DNA of 64,000 bases. It comes from CAYZQH01 sp050300015. GTDB taxonomy: Bacteria > Pseudomonadota > Gammaproteobacteria > Pseudomonadales > Cellvibrionaceae. The notes below the pieces were generated by a model. That model ran no database searches. It saw only the letters and a list, made by a program, of their open reading frames with translations, and had not been told where the DNA came from. The stretch covers positions 248,001 through 312,000 of the forward strand of contig JBNKWZ010000027.1 of assembly GCA_050300015.1 (NCBI GenBank), written 5' to 3'. Position numbers and translations under genes: made by a program. Of the stretch, positions 44,017-53,733 are shown piece by piece; within the stretch, counting starts at the first letter, position 1, and every line of letters starts with the position of its first letter.

Positions 44017-45393
44017 CTAGCGTTGATACGTCACTACATTGGTTTTATCCAACCAACCGTCGAGCTCCGCCACTTGGTCCGAGGTCAAAACGCCCGCGGC
44101 TTGACGCAACTGCAATGTGGACAGCACATAAGTATACAAAGCACTATAGTAATCCCGTTGCGCGGTGTACAAATTGCGCTGGGCATTTAACACATCCACC
44201 AAGTCTCGCGTACCCACATCGTAGCCGGCTTGGGTGGCCTCCAAGGCACTGGTACTGGAAGTAATGGCCTGCTTGCGGGCTTTGACCGTAGCGACAGAGG
44301 TGAGTACGGCCAGGTGATTGGAGCGCGTGGCCTGCACCGTGTCGCGCTTGGCTTTTAAATACAGTTCTTTTGCCGCTAAAAATCGGCTATAGGCTTGCCG
44401 ACGAGAGGCCGATGTGGCGCCGCCGGTAAAGATGGGTAAGCTTAATTGTACTTGCACGGACATGCCGTCGGACTCTCGGTTATTACCCGTCAAACCCAGT
44501 TCCACCTTCTCCGGCGCCAACGCCTGTTCCACTTCCACATCACTGTAGCCCAGGCTGGCGCTTACCGTTGGCAAGTGCGCCGCACGGCTGGCTTTGGCCG
44601 TCGCTTCCGCCGCCAACATGTTTTGCCGCGCGGTTTTTAGTGCGGCGTTATTTTCTAGTGCCATGGACTCCCACGCTTTGCGCTCTAGCGGCTCGGGCGA
44701 CGCCACCGGGAACTTTTCTCGCAGGGGTGAAAGCGATTCATAAGGCTGCCCCGTAATGACTTCCAAAGCCTCAAAGGCAATACCTAAACGACCTGCCGCC
44801 ACCAGGCGATTGGCAGTAGCGGAGTCATAAGCAGCCTGTGCTTCATGCACCTCAGTGATAGCCGTCAAGCCCACTTCAAAACGCTGTTTGGTTTGCTCCA
44901 ATTGGTGGCTGAGCGCATCTTCTTCGGCTTTGGCGGTGGTGAGGTTGTCCACCGCATTTAAGGCATCAAAGTAAGCTTGCGCCGTACGTACGATCAATTC
45001 TTGTTCGGCTTGCGCATAGGTGGCATCAGCGCCCAAGGCACTGGCTTTACCCGCGCTGTAGGTCCGCCAATTGCTCACATTAATCAGCGACTGCGTCAAT
45101 GAGATGCCTGACGACACGGTCTCTATCTCGCCATCGGTTTTGCTGCCTCCGTAGAGTGTTGGGTCTTCTTGCCTCCAAGACGCCTGCGCATTCACTTGCG
45201 GTAACAATCTTGCTCGCGCGAGGTTGGCATCCTCTTGGCCGGCATCGCGCGTCGCGGCAGCGGCACGCAATTGATGGTCATTTTGCTGAGCCTGCAGGTA
45301 AATCTCTTGCAAAGTCTCGGCGCTTGCGGTGCTCATACCGAAAACAGTTGCGCAGAGTACACTCAAAAATTTGAATCGCTTGGGCGTGTTCAT
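44017..45393 (-). CDS. tolC: Outer-membrane channel TolC family protein
   Basis: This outer-membrane efflux and type I secretion channel has 458 residues with a signal peptide ending STASA and two OEP repeats of long coiled-coil helices and strands. The C-terminal half has GYDVGTRDLVDVLNAQRNLY, a TolC signature, and the first half has the related RFEVGLTAITEVHEAQAAYD. The start at 45393 has GGGGA four bases upstream. An in-frame extension to 45447 is polar and rejected. A small gene precedes it by about 20 bases. Confidence 0.93.
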   Translation of the reverse strand: MNTPKRFKFLSVLCATVFGMSTASAETLQEIYLQAQQNDHQLRAAAATRDAGQEDANLARARLLPQVNAQASWRQEDPTLYGGSKTDGEIETVSSGISLTQSLINVSNWRTYSAGKASALGADATYAQAEQELIVRTAQAYFDALNAVDNLTTAKAEEDALSHQLEQTKQRFEVGLTAITEVHEAQAAYDSATANRLVAAGRLGIAFEALEVITGQPYESLSPLREKFPVASPEPLERKAWESMALENNAALKTARQNMLAAEATAKASRAAHLPTVSASLGYSDVEVEQALAPEKVELGLTGNNRESDGMSVQVQLSLPIFTGGATSASRRQAYSRFLAAKELYLKAKRDTVQATRSNHLAVLTSVATVKARKQAITSSTSALEATQAGYDVGTRDLVDVLNAQRNLYTAQRDYYSALYTYVLSTLQLRQAAGVLTSDQVAELDGWLDKTNVVTYQR

Positions 45394-45415
45394 TGATTCC
45401 CCTTTCAATGGCGGG

Positions 45416-45745
45416 TTAGGCATAGGTGTTAACGATGTGTTCGCCACCGGAGTAGTGTTTGATATTGAGAAACGTATCGATGGCAGTCGCGTTTTTAGGA
45501 TACACGTTCACAGGTTTTAGTTCCCGCGCTTGCGCTACGGACAGATTGTAATCCACTCGGGCCGTCGTGGGTGCCTTTTTACTATCAGAAGTGTCATTCA
45601 CCCCTTCGACTTCAGCACCCAGGCCCCTTTGTTTGGCCGAGCTTGCAGCCGCGTGCTCAACGCCCTGCGAGCGCAACGTGGCGCTTGGGTATGCAGACGC
45701 CACGCGAGTATACGCTGTCACATCAATGGTGTTGGGCACATTCAT
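45416..45745 (-). CDS. Small protein of unknown function upstream of tolC
   Basis: I do not recognise this 109-residue soluble protein. It is Ala/Ser/Thr rich, with repeated short tyrosine and valine strands, and ends NIKHYSGGEHIVNTYA. It has no signal peptide or membrane helix. No good ribosome-binding site is visible before the ATG at 45745, but the frame is open, closely precedes tolC on the same strand, and has gene-like codon composition. Confidence 0.5.
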   Translation of the reverse strand: MNVPNTIDVTAYTRVASAYPSATLRSQGVEHAAASSAKQRGLGAEVEGVNDTSDSKKAPTTARVDYNLSVAQARELKPVNVYPKNATAIDTFLNIKHYSGGEHIVNTYA

Positions 45746-45992
45746 AAACGAAGACCAAGGAGGCTTGACTAAAGTTTAGACAAAGACGGGGCGACAGCCA
45801 AAACGCTTGTAAAATACCGTAGGGCTTTCATTCAAACCCTGCCATTCGAACCCCTTCGGCACCGGTAATACGGAAGCGCATCGTTCGGACCGTCACAGTA
45901 TACCCCGGCTCGAGGTGGTATATCGACCTTTAGCCACCCGTCTATTTACCCGGTGATCAAATAGGTCGCCTTTACCTTTTTAATCATCGCCC

Positions 45993-46034
45993 TTGAAACA
46001 CCAGCACCAAGGTGTAATTTGGCTGGTGTTTCAA
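45993..46034. terminator. Long hairpin in the thiD upstream region
   Basis: A 13-bp perfect stem TTGAAACACCAGC / GCTGGTGTTTCAA with a 16-nt loop lies about 70 bases before the TPP riboswitch. It stands between the divergent tolC-side gene and thiD and follows a CTTTTT run. It may insulate the thiamin operon from upstream plus-strand transcription. Confidence 0.4.
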
Positions 46035-46103
46035 TAGTTCGCACAAAAATCCCATTCACCGGGCCCCGGTTTATTTATTCACCCACTCTCGGTAGACTGT
46101 GGG

Positions 46104-46182
46104 CTTCTTGTCGGGGTGCGCCTAAGCGCTGAGAAAAACCCGCTGACCTGATCCGGTTAGTACCGGCGTAGGGAACGAGAGC
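46104..46182 (+). promoter_or_regulatory. TPP (thiamin pyrophosphate) riboswitch
   Basis: The conserved THI-box elements appear in order: TCGGGGTGC (46111-46119), GCTGAGA (46128-46134), ACCCGCTGACCTGATC (46138-46153), GGTTAGTACCGGCG and TAGGGAA (46169-46175), with a closing P1 stem TCTTGT/ACGAGA. It lies about 100 bases before thiD and would turn off thiD-thiC expression when TPP is plentiful. I do not see an unambiguous terminator after it, so control at translation initiation is possible. Confidence 0.95.
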
Positions 46183-46284
46183 ACCCTTCAATTCCACACC
46201 GTTTGAACGCTGCTTTCCTTCCCCTTGTCGTTTCCTTGTATTCAGCATTAAACACAAAAGACAACCACAATTGAGCGCAACGGT

Positions 46285-47109
46285 TTGAACACACCACACA
46301 GTACACCGGTTATCCTCAGCATTGCTGGCAGTGACAGCAGTGCTGGCGCAGGTATAGCAGCAGACATTAAAACCGGTGGTGTATTTGGTGTGTATGTGTG
46401 CACGGCCATCACCACCGTGACCGCTCAAAGCCCGCAAGCCGTTTGCGGCTTATACCCTTTGCCCGCCAGCTTGGTGATTGACCAGGTCTCGGCCGTGACA
46501 GAGGCTTTTCCCGTTAAAGCCATTAAACTCGGGTTACTGGGTAATTCGGCCATATTAGAGGCTGTTTGCGAGCACATTCGCGGCATCGACTGCCCCATAG
46601 TGGTGGACCCCGTGATGGTGGCAAGCTCTGGGCGCACACTGATGAATGACAACCTGGTGACCCTTTACCGAGAGCAGGTATTGCCGCTCGCCACTGTGCT
46701 CACCCCCAATGTGCATGAGGCTGCGGATCTTCTGAAGTCAAAACCCGCGAAAACCTATGAAGACATGGAACAACAGGCCCGCGCGCTACTTGAGCTCGGA
46801 CCCCACGCAGTACTTTTAAAAGGCGGACACTTAGTGGGCGCACACTCCAATCACGGCCACGCCGCCGATTGTTTGGCCACCGCAGAGGGCCTCACACCCT
46901 TTAGCGCACCAAGAGTTAATACAACCACCGGACATGGCGGTGGTTGCAGCCTTGCCACCGCCATCGCCGCGGGCATAGCACAGGGCCTTAGCGTGGCCCA
47001 GGCCGTAGCCGCCGCCAAAAGTTTTATTAACGGGGCCTTCGCCAACAGTGACCGATTAAACCTTACCGCCACCAACGGCCCCCTTCATCAATTTTATACC
47101 TACTGGTAA
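46285..47109 (+). CDS. thiD: Hydroxymethylpyrimidine (phosphate) kinase
   Basis: ThiD phosphorylates the pyrimidine precursor of thiamin twice. It has 274 residues of ribokinase fold: N-terminal LSIAGSDSSAGAGIAADIKT, central PIVVDPVMVASSG, and C-terminal anion-hole region TGHGGGCSLATAIA. In most ThiD proteins this last loop reads GTGC; here it is GGGC. No ATG or GTG precedes the conserved domain in frame, so a TTG at 46285 is the likely start, with an ATT at 46270 as an alternative. It lies under the TPP riboswitch and 18 bases before thiC. Confidence 0.92.
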   Translation: MNTPHSTPVILSIAGSDSSAGAGIAADIKTGGVFGVYVCTAITTVTAQSPQAVCGLYPLPASLVIDQVSAVTEAFPVKAIKLGLLGNSAILEAVCEHIRGIDCPIVVDPVMVASSGRTLMNDNLVTLYREQVLPLATVLTPNVHEAADLLKSKPAKTYEDMEQQARALLELGPHAVLLKGGHLVGAHSNHGHAADCLATAEGLTPFSAPRVNTTTGHGGGCSLATAIAAGIAQGLSVAQAVAAAKSFINGAFANSDRLNLTATNGPLHQFYTYW

Positions 47110-47127
47110 CCAGCCAAAGGAAAGCCC

Positions 47128-49035
47128 ATGACCCAATCAGCCGACAGTCAATTTTTGAATCACACGGCAAAGGTGGATGAATCTTCCGTTCAGCCGTTCC
47201 CTCGCTCGGAAAAAATCTATGTGCAGGGCTCGCGCACGGACATTCGCGTGCCCATGCGAGAAATCCAATTATCGGATACCCCAACAGACTTTGGCGGTGA
47301 ACCCAACCCAGCCGTGCGGGTTTACGATACTTCTGGCCCCTATAGCGACCCGACCGCTTGCATTGATGTTCGCCAAGGGTTACCCGATATCCGCACACCC
47401 TGGATCGAGGCGCGCGACGATACCGAACCCTTGGCACAAAGCAGCTCCGAATTCACCCAGTCACGCCTAAATGACCCAAAACTTGCGCAACTGCGGTTCG
47501 AACATTTGCGCACACCCAGGCGCGCCAAAACTGGCGGCAATGTCAGCCAAATGCATTACGCCAAAAAAGGCATTATCACCCCGGAAATGGAATATATCGC
47601 CATCCGCGAAAACATGAGCTTGCAGCACGCAAAGGCACAAGGCCTGTTGACTTCTCAGCATCCAGGCATGAGCTTTGGCGCTAATATTCCTGAAGAGATC
47701 ACCCCTGAATTTGTGCGCTCTGAAGTAGCGCGCGGACGCGCGATCATTCCTGCAAACATCAACCATACGGAATTGGAGCCCATGATCATTGGGCGTAATT
47801 TTTTGGTGAAAATTAACGGCAACATCGGTAACAGCGCACTGTCCTCTTCCATCGAAGAAGAGGTGGCCAAGTTAACCTGGGGCACGCGCTGGGGTGCCGA
47901 CACCATCATGGATTTGTCTACCGGCAAAAACATCCATGAAACCCGCGAATGGATCATTCGCAACTCCCATGTGCCCATTGGCACCGTTCCCATCTACCAA
48001 GCCCTAGAAAAAGTCGACGGAGTGGCCGAGGATCTCACCTGGGAGATCTTCCGCGATACATTGATCGAGCAAGCTGAACAAGGCGTGGATTACTTCACCA
48101 TTCACGCAGGCGTACTATTGCGCTATGTCCCACTGACCGCCAAACGGGTCACGGGTATTGTCTCGCGCGGGGGCTCCATTATGGCCAAATGGTGTTTGGC
48201 GCACCACCAGGAAAATTTCCTCTACACCCACTTTGAAGACATTTGCGAGATCATGAAGGCCTACGATGTGAGCTTTTCCTTGGGTGACGGCCTGCGCCCA
48301 GGCTCCATCGCCGACGCCAATGACGAAGCCCAATTTGGAGAGCTGGAAACCCTTGGGGAGCTCACTAAAATCGCCTGGGCGCATGATGTGCAAACCATGA
48401 TTGAAGGCCCCGGCCACGTGCCTATGCACATGATCAAAGAAAACATGGAAAAACAGCTGGAAGTCTGCGACGAAGCCCCCTTCTATACCCTTGGCCCCTT
48501 AACCACCGATATCGCCCCAGGCTATGACCACATCACCTCGGGAATTGGTGCGGCCATGATTGGTTGGTACGGCTGCGCGATGCTGTGCTACGTCACGCCA
48601 AAGGAGCACTTAGGCCTACCCAATAAGGCCGATGTCAAAGAAGGCATCATTACCTATAAAATTGCCGCCCATGCCGCCGATTTGGCCAAAGGGCACCCCG
48701 GCGCGCAAACGCGTGATAATGCCCTATCCAAGGCGCGCTTTGAGTTCCGCTGGGAAGACCAATTCAACTTAGGGCTAGACCCTGATACTGCGCGCGAATA
48801 TCACGACGAGACGCTGCCCAAGGACTCCGCCAAAGTTGCTCACTTTTGCTCCATGTGCGGCCCTAAATTTTGCTCTATGAAAATCACTCAGGAAGTGCGC
48901 GACTACGCGGCCATCCATGGAACCAAAATCAGTCCCAAGGAAGAAGTGGTGAAAATGGTGGACGTAAAAGCCGAAATGGAAGCTAAAGCACGAGAATTTC
49001 GCGAATCTGGCAGCGAAATCTACCAGAAAGTGTAG
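47128..49035 (+). CDS. thiC: Phosphomethylpyrimidine synthase ThiC
   Basis: This radical SAM enzyme rearranges aminoimidazole ribotide into hydroxymethylpyrimidine phosphate for thiamin. Length 635. The C-terminal iron-sulfur motif CSMCGPKFC is intact. The core has GTRWGADTIMDLSTG and the metal-site region MIEGPGHVP. An AAAGGAAAG ribosome-binding site precedes the ATG. It is co-transcribed with thiD and regulated by the TPP riboswitch. Confidence 0.97.
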   Translation: MTQSADSQFLNHTAKVDESSVQPFPRSEKIYVQGSRTDIRVPMREIQLSDTPTDFGGEPNPAVRVYDTSGPYSDPTACIDVRQGLPDIRTPWIEARDDTEPLAQSSSEFTQSRLNDPKLAQLRFEHLRTPRRAKTGGNVSQMHYAKKGIITPEMEYIAIRENMSLQHAKAQGLLTSQHPGMSFGANIPEEITPEFVRSEVARGRAIIPANINHTELEPMIIGRNFLVKINGNIGNSALSSSIEEEVAKLTWGTRWGADTIMDLSTGKNIHETREWIIRNSHVPIGTVPIYQALEKVDGVAEDLTWEIFRDTLIEQAEQGVDYFTIHAGVLLRYVPLTAKRVTGIVSRGGSIMAKWCLAHHQENFLYTHFEDICEIMKAYDVSFSLGDGLRPGSIADANDEAQFGELETLGELTKIAWAHDVQTMIEGPGHVPMHMIKENMEKQLEVCDEAPFYTLGPLTTDIAPGYDHITSGIGAAMIGWYGCAMLCYVTPKEHLGLPNKADVKEGIITYKIAAHAADLAKGHPGAQTRDNALSKARFEFRWEDQFNLGLDPDTAREYHDETLPKDSAKVAHFCSMCGPKFCSMKITQEVRDYAAIHGTKISPKEEVVKMVDVKAEMEAKAREFRESGSEIYQKV

Positions 49036-49056
49036 ACCGGGGCGCAGATTTAACTT

Positions 49057-49707
49057 ATGTCACTTAAAACCTCTCGCTATCAGAAAAACGATGTAACAAT
49101 AGAACGCGAAAACACCCTGTACGAGGGATTTTTTAGCCTCAAAACCTTGTCACTTCGGCACAAGCGTTTTGACGGCAACTGGAGCCCTCTGCTGGAACGA
49201 GAATTGTTCGCCAAGGCAGAAGCCACCGCCACCATGGTCTACGACCCGGTGGCCGACACCATTGGCTTAGTAGAGCAATTTCGTGTGGGCACAATGGCCT
49301 CAAGCTACGGCCCGTGGACACTGGAAGGCGTCGCGGGCATGATGGAGGCAGGAGAAACACCGGAAGCCGTCATCCACCGCGAGCTGGTAGAGGAGGCGGG
49401 CTTAACCACTCGAGCTTTGCTTCCTATTACACAGTTTTACCCTACTCCGGGCAGCTGTGACGAGTACACACACTTATTCTGCGCCATTTGCGACCTGTCC
49501 GATGCCGGGGGGCTATTTGGACTTGCAGAAGAGGGAGAAGATATTCTCTTTAGTGTGTATCCCGCACAAGAAGTGTTCGATGCTATGCTTCAAAGTAGAG
49601 CAAACAACGCGGCTACCCTTGTTGGACTGTTATGGTTACAGCTCAATAGGCCTCGCCTCCAGCAAACTTACAGCACACGGGAACCAGTGGTGAATGAAAA
49701 CCGGTAA
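49057..49707 (+). CDS. nudF: ADP-ribose pyrophosphatase (NUDIX, NudF)
   Basis: This enzyme hydrolyses ADP-ribose to AMP and ribose phosphate. The 216-residue protein has a complete Nudix box: GMMEAGETPEAVIHRE followed by LVEEAGL, with GX5EX7REUXEEXGU satisfied. N- and C-terminal parts match the NudF group. It overlaps yqiB by 14 bases, in the conserved order nudF-yqiB-cpdA. It starts 21 bases after thiC, so it may be read through from the thiamin operon. Confidence 0.93.
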   Translation: MSLKTSRYQKNDVTIERENTLYEGFFSLKTLSLRHKRFDGNWSPLLERELFAKAEATATMVYDPVADTIGLVEQFRVGTMASSYGPWTLEGVAGMMEAGETPEAVIHRELVEEAGLTTRALLPITQFYPTPGSCDEYTHLFCAICDLSDAGGLFGLAEEGEDILFSVYPAQEVFDAMLQSRANNAATLVGLLWLQLNRPRLQQTYSTREPVVNENR

Positions 49708-50206
49708 CACAGCAGTTTTGTGTCCCACGCAAGCACCGAACCAGGCACCCACCAAAGGGGCAAGCATAAACCTGTGTAGCCACCATGCCCAATGTGAGCT
49801 GAATTACCACCTTGGCGTCAGTTTGATGCCGGGGTTACGCGAGGGCCAAACTGAGTGGCACTTTGACATAGGTCAGCCGGCCATTCAGGTGCATATCGCA
49901 CTGCAAGAGACAGCCCCTTATACCACCACGGTAGACGTCGTGCAGGTGGTTCAAGAGTCAGCCCCCGGTCTGGATACACCCCGCATTAGGGTGCGCCTAT
50001 ACCACGATGTCGCTATGGCAGAGGTGATAGCCTGGGACAACCACCGTCATTGGTTGCCCATCTACACCTACCCCAATCGACGTATGTATTTACCGGACGA
50101 AAAGCTGGCCATCAATCGTTTTTTGGGAGAGTGGCTGAGCCATTGCCTAAAATTGGGAATTGCATGCAGTGGGGTTTGTGAGTCCATTCGCATTAACAAG
50201 AATTGA
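49694..50206 (+). CDS. yqiB: DUF1249 protein YqiB
   Basis: This is a cytoplasmic protein of 170 residues with a DUF1249 domain of unknown activity (NYHLGVSLMPGLREG, YPNRRMYLPDEKLAINRFLGEWL). It is recognised by sequence and by its place between nudF and cpdA, where it is found in many gammaproteobacteria. The N-terminal 25 residues are poorly conserved. Confidence 0.88.
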   Translation: MKTGNTAVLCPTQAPNQAPTKGASINLCSHHAQCELNYHLGVSLMPGLREGQTEWHFDIGQPAIQVHIALQETAPYTTTVDVVQVVQESAPGLDTPRIRVRLYHDVAMAEVIAWDNHRHWLPIYTYPNRRMYLPDEKLAINRFLGEWLSHCLKLGIACSGVCESIRINKN

Positions 50207-50344
50207 CCAGTAGCAATAACGAATTTAGACGTCAACAATTAGACTAACACAACAGAGCTAACACCCTTGCAGAAGCATTGTTGTCAGGGGCAGCCAAAAA
50301 CTGCGACAACATTTAAAAATACAGGATTGAGAGAGCAGTTCAAA

Positions 50345-51151
50345 ATGACGCGAATTAACGGCAAGCCCTTGCGGATTTTGCAAATCACAGATTGCCACCT
50401 AGGCCGAAACAGTGATGAAACCCTACTGGGAATGCGGACATTCGAAACTTTAGTCGATGTGCTGCAAAAAGCCCGCAACGAGGGAAGCCGTTTTGACCTG
50501 GTACTGGCCACTGGCGACATCTCCAATGATGGCACGCCAGAATCCTACGACCGCTTTTTAAAGGCCGTTCGCAAACACTTGCCACACACACCGATTGCAT
50601 GGCTCGAAGGCAACCACGACTGCCCCAGTGCCATGCGCGAGATCCAACAAACGCCACCGCTTTCTGACATGGTTACCATAGGTGCATGGCGTTTGATTCT
50701 GCTGAATTCGCGTGTACCCTTTGAAGAACGCGGAGAACTGCCCGACGCTGAGTTAGCACGCCTCGAAACCCTGCTGGAGGCCGACCCCAAGTCACCCACC
50801 ATGATTTTTTTACACCATCAGTTAGTCCCGGTGGGCAGCGCCTGGATCGACCAGTATGTGGTAAGCAACGCCCATGAGCTTTTCGCCATCACCGACCGCT
50901 TTAAAAACATTAAAGCCATGTCTTGGGGCCACGTGCATCAGGATTTTCACACAATGCGAAACGGCGTGGACTTAATTGCCACACCCTCCACTTGTGTGCA
51001 GTTTAGGCCCAATAGCGACGACTTTATGGTGGATACGGCCATGCCGGGGTATCGCGTCTACGCGCTAGAGCCTAACGGCCAATACAGCACCGAAACCACA
51101 CGTGTAGAGCAAAGCCTCTACAACGTGGACTTCGCCTCTTCAGGGTACTGA
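50345..51151 (+). CDS. cpdA: 3',5'-cyclic AMP phosphodiesterase CpdA
   Basis: This metallophosphoesterase lowers cAMP. Length 268. The class III phosphodiesterase metal ligands are all present: DCHLG, ATGDISND, EGNHDCP, FLHHQ and WGHVHQD. The ATG at 50345 is chosen because it starts shortly before the domain. An upstream in-frame TTG-initiated extension to 50267 is unlikely. It is the third gene of nudF-yqiB-cpdA. Confidence 0.92.
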   Translation: MTRINGKPLRILQITDCHLGRNSDETLLGMRTFETLVDVLQKARNEGSRFDLVLATGDISNDGTPESYDRFLKAVRKHLPHTPIAWLEGNHDCPSAMREIQQTPPLSDMVTIGAWRLILLNSRVPFEERGELPDAELARLETLLEADPKSPTMIFLHHQLVPVGSAWIDQYVVSNAHELFAITDRFKNIKAMSWGHVHQDFHTMRNGVDLIATPSTCVQFRPNSDDFMVDTAMPGYRVYALEPNGQYSTETTRVEQSLYNVDFASSGY

Positions 51152-51298
51152 CTCGGTGCCCTCTTATTTAGCGTCTTTTCCTTACGCCACTCTTCGCAAA
51201 ACCACCAAAACCCTCTAGACTTTAAATTCCAGGCGTCAACAAAGGGCGCCGAAATCCTTACGTTGGCTCGCCGTATAAATGACCGCTCGCTCCCAGTT

Positions 51299-51335
51299 CA
51301 CACGAAGCTCATTGACACGAAGCTCATTGACACGA
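51299..51335 (+). repeat. 15-base tandem repeat before a small membrane gene
   Basis: ACACGAAGCTCATTG occurs twice in tandem, followed by a third partial ACACGAA. It lies just upstream of the ribosome-binding site of the 55-residue membrane protein. Confidence 0.85.
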
Positions 51336-51349
51336 AAATAGGAGAGATC

Positions 51350-51517
51350 ATGACCGCCCTACCCGCTGGCGCCTTGGCGGCAGCACTGACTTTTGCCATT
51401 GGCGACAGCTTAAAAGACCACATCTCGTCAGTCGTTTTTTTTTGGATTATCACGAGCGTTATTTTTGTTGTGATATACAAAATTAGTCATCACTATCTAA
51501 AATCTTTAAAAGATTAA
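51350..51517 (+). CDS. Small two-helix membrane protein
   Basis: This is a 55-residue protein starting MTALPAGALAAALTF, with hydrophobic segments at about 3-18 and 24-44 and a basic tail (HHYLKSLKD). AGGAG lies five bases before the ATG and decides the start; an in-frame upstream start at 51263 would run through the tandem repeat. I do not recognise the family. Confidence 0.6.
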   Translation: MTALPAGALAAALTFAIGDSLKDHISSVVFFWIITSVIFVVIYKISHHYLKSLKD

Positions 51518-51663
51518 TGACACACCGCGGCTCATTGTCACAAGCCGTCATGACACCTGACCAGAAGACCAATGAGAATTGAATAACGAGGCTACATTGG
51601 CGCCATACTACTTTCACTTAGCCCGCCGAGGACACTCTGCTTCAGGCCTCGCATTACCAAGCA

Positions 51664-52755
51664 TCACTTTTTGTTCGCTTTATCCCACATGTACCAATTT
51701 TTCGGGCCGCCGGCACCTGGTTTTTCACCCATCACCCATCGATTAATACTTTGCCAAACCACCATCCGTCGAGCTTCTTCCATGCTTTCAAATTCGTGCC
51801 CCATTTCCGGAATTTCCCAATAGGAAAAATTTACCTTGGAGTGGATCAAATATTCTTTGGCTTTGCGTGCAGACTCACGCATGATGCGCTCATCGTCATA
51901 CCCTTGATAGAGCAAAATAGGAATTTGCATTTCGCGTAACAATACCGCCTGAGTATCATCAAGCCTGCCAGCCCAACTTTTATAGCTACCATCACTGGTG
52001 TCCCAATCCCACTGCTTATTTGGAGAAGGGTTCTCACGCATGGCATCAAAGGTTTTTTCCAACTGCTTCTCACATTTCGGTGCATCGGCTACTTTGTCTG
52101 CGTCACAAAGCGTAAATTGACCAATGGATTCTGCCAGGCTGTAGCCCCCTCCCACACTGCCAAACGCAGCACGCTTAACGTTGGTATTGTATGCTGCCAG
52201 CTGTATAGCTACCGCACCGCCATCGGAGTGACCGTTGATGTAAATATCACCATTCCACCACTTCACATTATGCCGTAAGTATTGAAAGGTGCGCTGGTGA
52301 TCCTCGACGCGCTGATCAATGGTATTGTATTTATAAAAAGTCTCCGAACAATTGCCCTTATCATCCCGCCCGATGCCAACGCCAGACTTTTCTACCATTA
52401 ACAATGCCACAGGGGTTTCCACACCTGTGGGTGGTGAAAACATAGGAAGCTTGCGCGCTGAAGTCACACTAACGCAATCACCACCGTCAACCAGCACCAG
52501 CAAAGGCAACGGCTTGTCCGATTTGGGACGATAAGTGATGACGTTAAACGGTGAGGTATCCAAACGGTGAACCTTAAACACTTCCCGCTCAAAACCGCCT
52601 TTCGGTTTGGACGCCGCACTCGCGATACCGTCGACTGAGGTTTCGGCCGCTGCCTGGTTAGCTAAAAAGCTTGCAACAATCACAATGATCGACAGACTAA
52701 CGTCTAATAACCGTTTCAAGTATTCGGCCAAAATCCCATGTTTTCTTTGATTCAT
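51664..52755 (-). CDS. Exported alpha/beta hydrolase
   Basis: This is a secreted or periplasmic serine hydrolase of 363 residues. A signal peptide with a long positive start ends near residue 38 (NQAAA). The nucleophile elbow is GHSDGG, with Ser177. An acidic residue in YQGYDDERI and a histidine in EMGHEF complete the probable triad. The fold is dienelactone-hydrolase or prolyl-oligopeptidase-like. Two cysteine pairs may form disulfides. The substrate is unknown. It stands alone. Confidence 0.82.
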   Translation of the reverse strand: MNQRKHGILAEYLKRLLDVSLSIIVIVASFLANQAAAETSVDGIASAASKPKGGFEREVFKVHRLDTSPFNVITYRPKSDKPLPLLVLVDGGDCVSVTSARKLPMFSPPTGVETPVALLMVEKSGVGIGRDDKGNCSETFYKYNTIDQRVEDHQRTFQYLRHNVKWWNGDIYINGHSDGGAVAIQLAAYNTNVKRAAFGSVGGGYSLAESIGQFTLCDADKVADAPKCEKQLEKTFDAMRENPSPNKQWDWDTSDGSYKSWAGRLDDTQAVLLREMQIPILLYQGYDDERIMRESARKAKEYLIHSKVNFSYWEIPEMGHEFESMEEARRMVVWQSINRWVMGEKPGAGGPKNWYMWDKANKK

Positions 52756-53733
52756 AATCCGTCTTATTTTCGTTGAGTTGAGTCTGTTAAACCTGGTACG
52801 ACACTTGCGCTTTTACCCAGCGATTCTATCACCTACAGAGAAGACATAAAGATGCAAAGGTTATTGAATTTTCACTAATATGGCCCACTTGGGCCCTCAA
52901 TACTGAGCACCCTTTAATTTATAGGAACCGCTCGAACGATAGAGAATTCCCTCAGGCACCCGCCAACTTAGGCAACCCCTCAGCCCCCCCAAAAGACATC
53001 ACAGACGTCCAAAAGTGCCCAAACGGTTCGCAAGCGTGGCGCCAGAGCCGCACGACAATGACCCGGAAATCGCCGAAAAATATTCAAGCTCGAGCCCAAG
53101 GTTATTTGATTGCTTTACCAACCCAGAACGCACGTACAGGCAAGGCTAGTTTCTCGCATTACCTTTAGGCCCCATTGGTCACGTCAGCTTGGCATTGCGC
53201 CCACTTGAAGCTTCGAATGCAGCTAGAGAGCTTACAACTAACTGCGTGCGCGCTTCGACCTTTTCAAGGCGATAGCTTAGACCCCGTCCTCTTAAGCAAA
53301 AGTCGCGACGACATGCGGCGAGAGCAAAAGGCCCCCATCCAACAGCCCACCCCAAGCTCCTGAGGTCGTACTTTTTGTGGCTCGCATGGGTTAACCGTGC
53401 TAAAGTTGAAATACATCCAATCGGCTCTATTCATGGGCTTTAGATGCATTTAGTAAACTTCGCCCGCGCCCCATTCAGCATGCCTCTATTAGATGACCAT
53501 GTGCTTTGCATGCCATAGAAGCAAACGGCGCCAGGAAGGAATGAAGATAAACCCCCTCTCTGGCATAGTGCGTACAAGCTTATCAATTCAGTGAGCGCCT
53601 GAAGACCCGCAATACTGACGCAGTACGGATTGAGAATGACAATACATTTCGCAAAGGATAACGCACTTTTTAAGGATTATTGAAACGTTCTTTGTATTTT
53701 TAAGTGAATTATTAGGTCGCAAGGACTTATACG
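52756..53733. other. Long gap without a credible gene
   Basis: About 980 bases upstream of the hydrolase. Open frames are short and lack ribosome-binding sites. I see no tRNA, riboswitch or strong palindrome. The promoter of the hydrolase must lie at its left end and that of the 71-residue gene at its right end. Confidence 0.4.

Noticed and set aside
46075..46437. Minus-strand 120-codon frame before thiD
   Set aside because: It covers the TPP riboswitch and the start of thiD on the opposite strand.
53175..53363. 62-codon plus-strand frame in the long gap
   Set aside because: No ribosome-binding site and no protein-like composition.
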